From an uncultured Lachnospiraceae bacterium (GTDB lineage: Bacteria > Bacillota > Clostridia > Lachnospirales > Lachnospiraceae), in contig CAJTSL010000067.1 of NCBI GenBank assembly GCA_910578845.1, positions 1-17,012 of the forward strand: DNA of 17,012 nt, in the 5' to 3' direction. The notes beneath the pieces were generated by a model. That model did no database searches. It worked only from the letters and a program-made list of their open reading frames with translations, and had not been told where the DNA came from. The position numbers and the translations under genes are program-made. Numbering within the stretch: the first letter of the stretch is position 1; each line of letters begins with the position of its first letter. This document shows positions 15,160 to 17,012 of this stretch, piece by piece.

Positions 15160-16220
15160 TGATGAGGGTCAATATTGTAGATGTCATTTGCTTGGTCAGT
15201 GACGGGAATGTGCCGGTAGGGCATGAGGAGAAGGCGATAAAACAGGCGGCTATGTTGCTTGATTGTGAGAAAGGATATACGATTGGGCGATCCTACCAAA
15301 GGAGTGCTTATGGAGGAGACATAACATATAACCCGTTTACGGTCAAAGCGACAGATCCTATGTTCATAAAATATATGAAGTGTATAGTTAACAGTATTTT
15401 TGCCATCTGTAGAAACGAAGATGATATGCTCTGGTTTATCTGTATCAATGAGGCAGTATTATGGACAATATTGATGATGCCCAAACGGGGCAAGTATCTG
15501 ATAACGACATACATAGACTGGAATCAGAAACTGGCTAAGAAACAAATCGGCAGGAGAGTCAGGCAGGTTCTTCTGGATAAGGCGCTGGGAAAAGTGGACT
15601 TAGTGATCGCGACCAACCCCCATTACCATGTGCAGGGAAATCATATTCATTTGCCGGATTTTTACTTAGACAGGCAGTATAGGCAGTATATCCGTAAGCA
15701 AAAGTCTGGGGTTGTCTGTGTAGGGGTTATGAACGAGAGCCAGGGGATCTTAGAGATTGCCAAGGCATTCCGGGACAGTGGGGGGAAAATTGTCATATCC
15801 GGTTATTTCAGGGATGAAGAATACTATCAGAAAGTCAGGCGCTACAGCAGTGAATTGGTTGTAGTAGAGAATGTCGTGCTTTCTTATGAAGAATATATAA
15901 AGAGGATCGGGGAGGCGAAATATGTTGTGATCCCTTATCGTGACAGTCATGTCCATAAGACGAGCGGTGTACTGCAAGAAACTATTGCACTAAATTCGAT
16001 ACCCGTATCTTTCCCTGCATTCTTAGCCTATAACAATGCCCAGGGAATCACGTTTGAAAGATATGCCGAGATTCCGGCCCGGATAAAAGCATATGAGACC
16101 GGCGGGCAAACGGTACAGAATGATTGGCGGGCATATGATTATGATCTTGTGAAAAAGAAATACGGACAAAAGATATCTGAACTGATGAACACTGTAGAAA
16201 AAGGAGCAAAGAAAATATGA
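15159..16220 (+). CDS. Divergent GT4-like glycosyltransferase
   Basis: A 353-residue soluble protein. The N-terminal half is unusual for GT4: it starts NIVDVICLVSDGNVPVGHEEKAIKQAAMLL and lacks the common glycine-rich loop near residue 15. The second half looks like a GT-B donor domain: GVVCVGVMNESQGILEIAKAF (184-204), GGKIVISGYFRDEEYY (208-223), the linker YEEYIKRIGEAKYVVIPYRD (243-262), and SGVLQETIALNSIPVSF (269-285), equivalent to the E-x7-E nucleotide-sugar region with Glu274 kept. AGAGGAT lies about seven bases upstream, and the start overlaps the previous stop (TAATG). I call it a glycosyltransferase from this half and its context; the acceptor is unknown. Confidence 0.72.
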   Translation: MMRVNIVDVICLVSDGNVPVGHEEKAIKQAAMLLDCEKGYTIGRSYQRSAYGGDITYNPFTVKATDPMFIKYMKCIVNSIFAICRNEDDMLWFICINEAVLWTILMMPKRGKYLITTYIDWNQKLAKKQIGRRVRQVLLDKALGKVDLVIATNPHYHVQGNHIHLPDFYLDRQYRQYIRKQKSGVVCVGVMNESQGILEIAKAFRDSGGKIVISGYFRDEEYYQKVRRYSSELVVVENVVLSYEEYIKRIGEAKYVVIPYRDSHVHKTSGVLQETIALNSIPVSFPAFLAYNNAQGITFERYAEIPARIKAYETGGQTVQNDWRAYDYDLVKKKYGQKISELMNTVEKGAKKI

Positions 16221-16939
16221 AAGCAATGGATTTTGTACGCATGGTGCGGTTTCGGATTTTGCTGATCAGGGATAATTATCAATATGGCAGGATGGACAGG
16301 AAACAGACGTTTCAATATATATACGCCAAAAACAAATGGGGGGGGGTAAAATCAAAATTTTATTCAGGCCCCGGTTCCCATGAGCGAAAGTACGTGGAAC
16401 CCTATTGTAAACTACTCAGGAAATGGATCCGGGAAAATGGCATTACAAGCGTCTGTGATTTGGGATGCGGGGATTTTAATGTCGCTGCACAATGGTTGCA
16501 TGATGGTATCGTATATGACGGCGTGGATATTGTACAGGAAATGATAGATGCGCATAATGCGAAATATGGAACTCAGAAGATCCGATTCCATTGTCTGGAC
16601 ATCGTTGAGGACGCCTTGCCGGATGCGCAGCTATGCCTGATCAGACAAGTATTACAGCATTGCAGCAATGATGAGATTTCCTGTATTTTGAAGAAAACAG
16701 AGAAATATGAGTTTGTCCTGATTACGGAACATATAACCCGTAAAGAATTTGCGGCCAAATATAATATAGATAAAGCGCATGGGAGCCACACACGGGTTTA
16801 CTGGCAATCAGGATTATACTTTGACGAAAAACCTTTCAGCTTGGAGACAGAAGTACTGTTAGAAATTCCATATGAAGGGAAAAGAAAAAACGAGTCGATG
16901 ATTACGGTGCTCATCAAAAACCCATGTTATCCGGGGTAG
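16217..16939 (+). CDS. Class I SAM-dependent methyltransferase
   Basis: A 240-residue methyltransferase, probably modifying a sugar of the glycan by O-methylation. Motif I VCDLGCGDFNVA (79-90) binds S-adenosylmethionine; YDGVDIV (100-106) is the acidic post-I strand; RFHCLDIVEDALPDAQLCLIRQVLQH (123-148) spans motifs II-III. The N-terminal NKWGGVKSKFYSGPGSH (39-55) is a substrate-side motif of this family. A run of nine Gs (16338-16346) encodes W41-G42-G43-V44, and any single-base slip would shift the frame and truncate the enzyme. ATG 16217 overlaps the preceding stop as ATGA, with AAGGAG ten bases upstream. It is the last complete gene in the window. Confidence 0.85.
   Translation: MKAMDFVRMVRFRILLIRDNYQYGRMDRKQTFQYIYAKNKWGGVKSKFYSGPGSHERKYVEPYCKLLRKWIRENGITSVCDLGCGDFNVAAQWLHDGIVYDGVDIVQEMIDAHNAKYGTQKIRFHCLDIVEDALPDAQLCLIRQVLQHCSNDEISCILKKTEKYEFVLITEHITRKEFAAKYNIDKAHGSHTRVYWQSGLYFDEKPFSLETEVLLEIPYEGKRKNESMITVLIKNPCYPG
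16338..16346 (+). repeat. Nine-G homopolymer inside the methyltransferase gene
   Basis: Nine consecutive Gs fall at codons 41-44 of the methyltransferase (TGG GGG GGG G), made possible by using GGG for both glycines next to a Trp codon. It is the longest G run I see in the window (others reach six). Runs of this length are known slippage-prone contingency sites in surface-glycan genes of other bacteria. Here the frame is open. Confidence 0.9.
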
Positions 16940-16954
16940 GACAGTGATGATGCC

Positions 16955-17002
16955 ATGAAAGTCCAGCTAATAAATGTCAATAGGAGAATGAAAAAACTTT
17001 GA
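16955..17002 (+). other. Short ORF after the methyltransferase, possible broken or mis-framed gene start
   Basis: ATG 16955 opens MKVQLINVNRRMKKL and stops at TGA 17000-17002, close to the window end. The reading passes through six As (16991-16996). One A fewer would keep the frame open to the edge, reading RRMKNFDLIW. It could be the start of the next operon gene with a frameshift, or a chance ORF. Too little sequence remains to decide. Confidence 0.2.
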
Positions 17003-17012
17003 TCTTATTTGG

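Noticed and set aside
15780..15785. G6 run in the GT4-like gene as a slippage switch
   Set aside because: Six Gs is short for efficient slippage, and similar runs occur elsewhere in the window.

Overview
The window looks like the left end of a surface-glycan (capsule, exopolysaccharide or cell-wall glycopolymer) biosynthesis locus from a low-to-mid GC Gram-positive bacterium, most likely a gut Clostridia/Lachnospiraceae member. The grounds are strong purine-rich ribosome binding sites, heavy use of AGA/AGG (Arg) and ATA (Ile) codons, a Gram-positive type signal peptide, a SinR/Xre-type regulator and the protein families present. No species can be named from this sequence.

Layout. Positions 17-60 hold a strong, probably bidirectional hairpin terminator that closes the locus on the left. 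A small helix-turn-helix regulator (61-597) reads leftward. An AT-rich divergent control region (598-850) carries three near-identical direct repeats, which are candidate operators. From 851 to 16939 twelve genes all read rightward, and almost every junction is an ATGA, TAATG or longer overlap, which points to one transcript. In order they are: a small secreted protein of unknown function (851-1555); a GT-C type membrane glycosyltransferase-like protein (1560-3419); a GT2 polyprenyl-phosphate sugar synthase-like enzyme (3440-4477); a GT4 glycosyltransferase (4582-5778); a polysaccharide pyruvyl transferase family protein (5775-6911); a radical SAM protein with a degenerate SGNH-like N-terminal domain (6936-8630); a CE2-like SGNH esterase (8623-9648); two GT4 enzymes (9645-10745, 10742-11881); a Wzx-type flippase (11883-13385); a second GT-C protein homologous to the first (13378-15159); a divergent GT4-like enzyme (15159-16220); and a class I methyltransferase (16217-16939). 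The operon probably continues to the right. No priming phosphoglycosyltransferase, recognisable Wzy polymerase, chain-length regulator or nucleotide-sugar gene lies in the window.

How the genes may work together (inference). The cytoplasmic GT4 enzymes build a repeat unit on a lipid carrier. The pyruvyl transferase-like, SGNH, methyltransferase and perhaps radical SAM proteins modify it. The flippase exports it. The GT2 enzyme makes a polyprenyl-phosphate sugar donor, which one or both GT-C proteins transfer on the outer face of the membrane.

Most noteworthy points: the radical SAM enzyme with a fused, catalytically dead-looking SGNH domain next to an intact-looking SGNH esterase; a nine-G tract early in the methyltransferase gene that could act as a phase-variation switch; a 100-base structured gap with two abutting hairpins in an otherwise gapless operon; the triple repeat in the control region; and the two GT-C homologues sharing four motifs.
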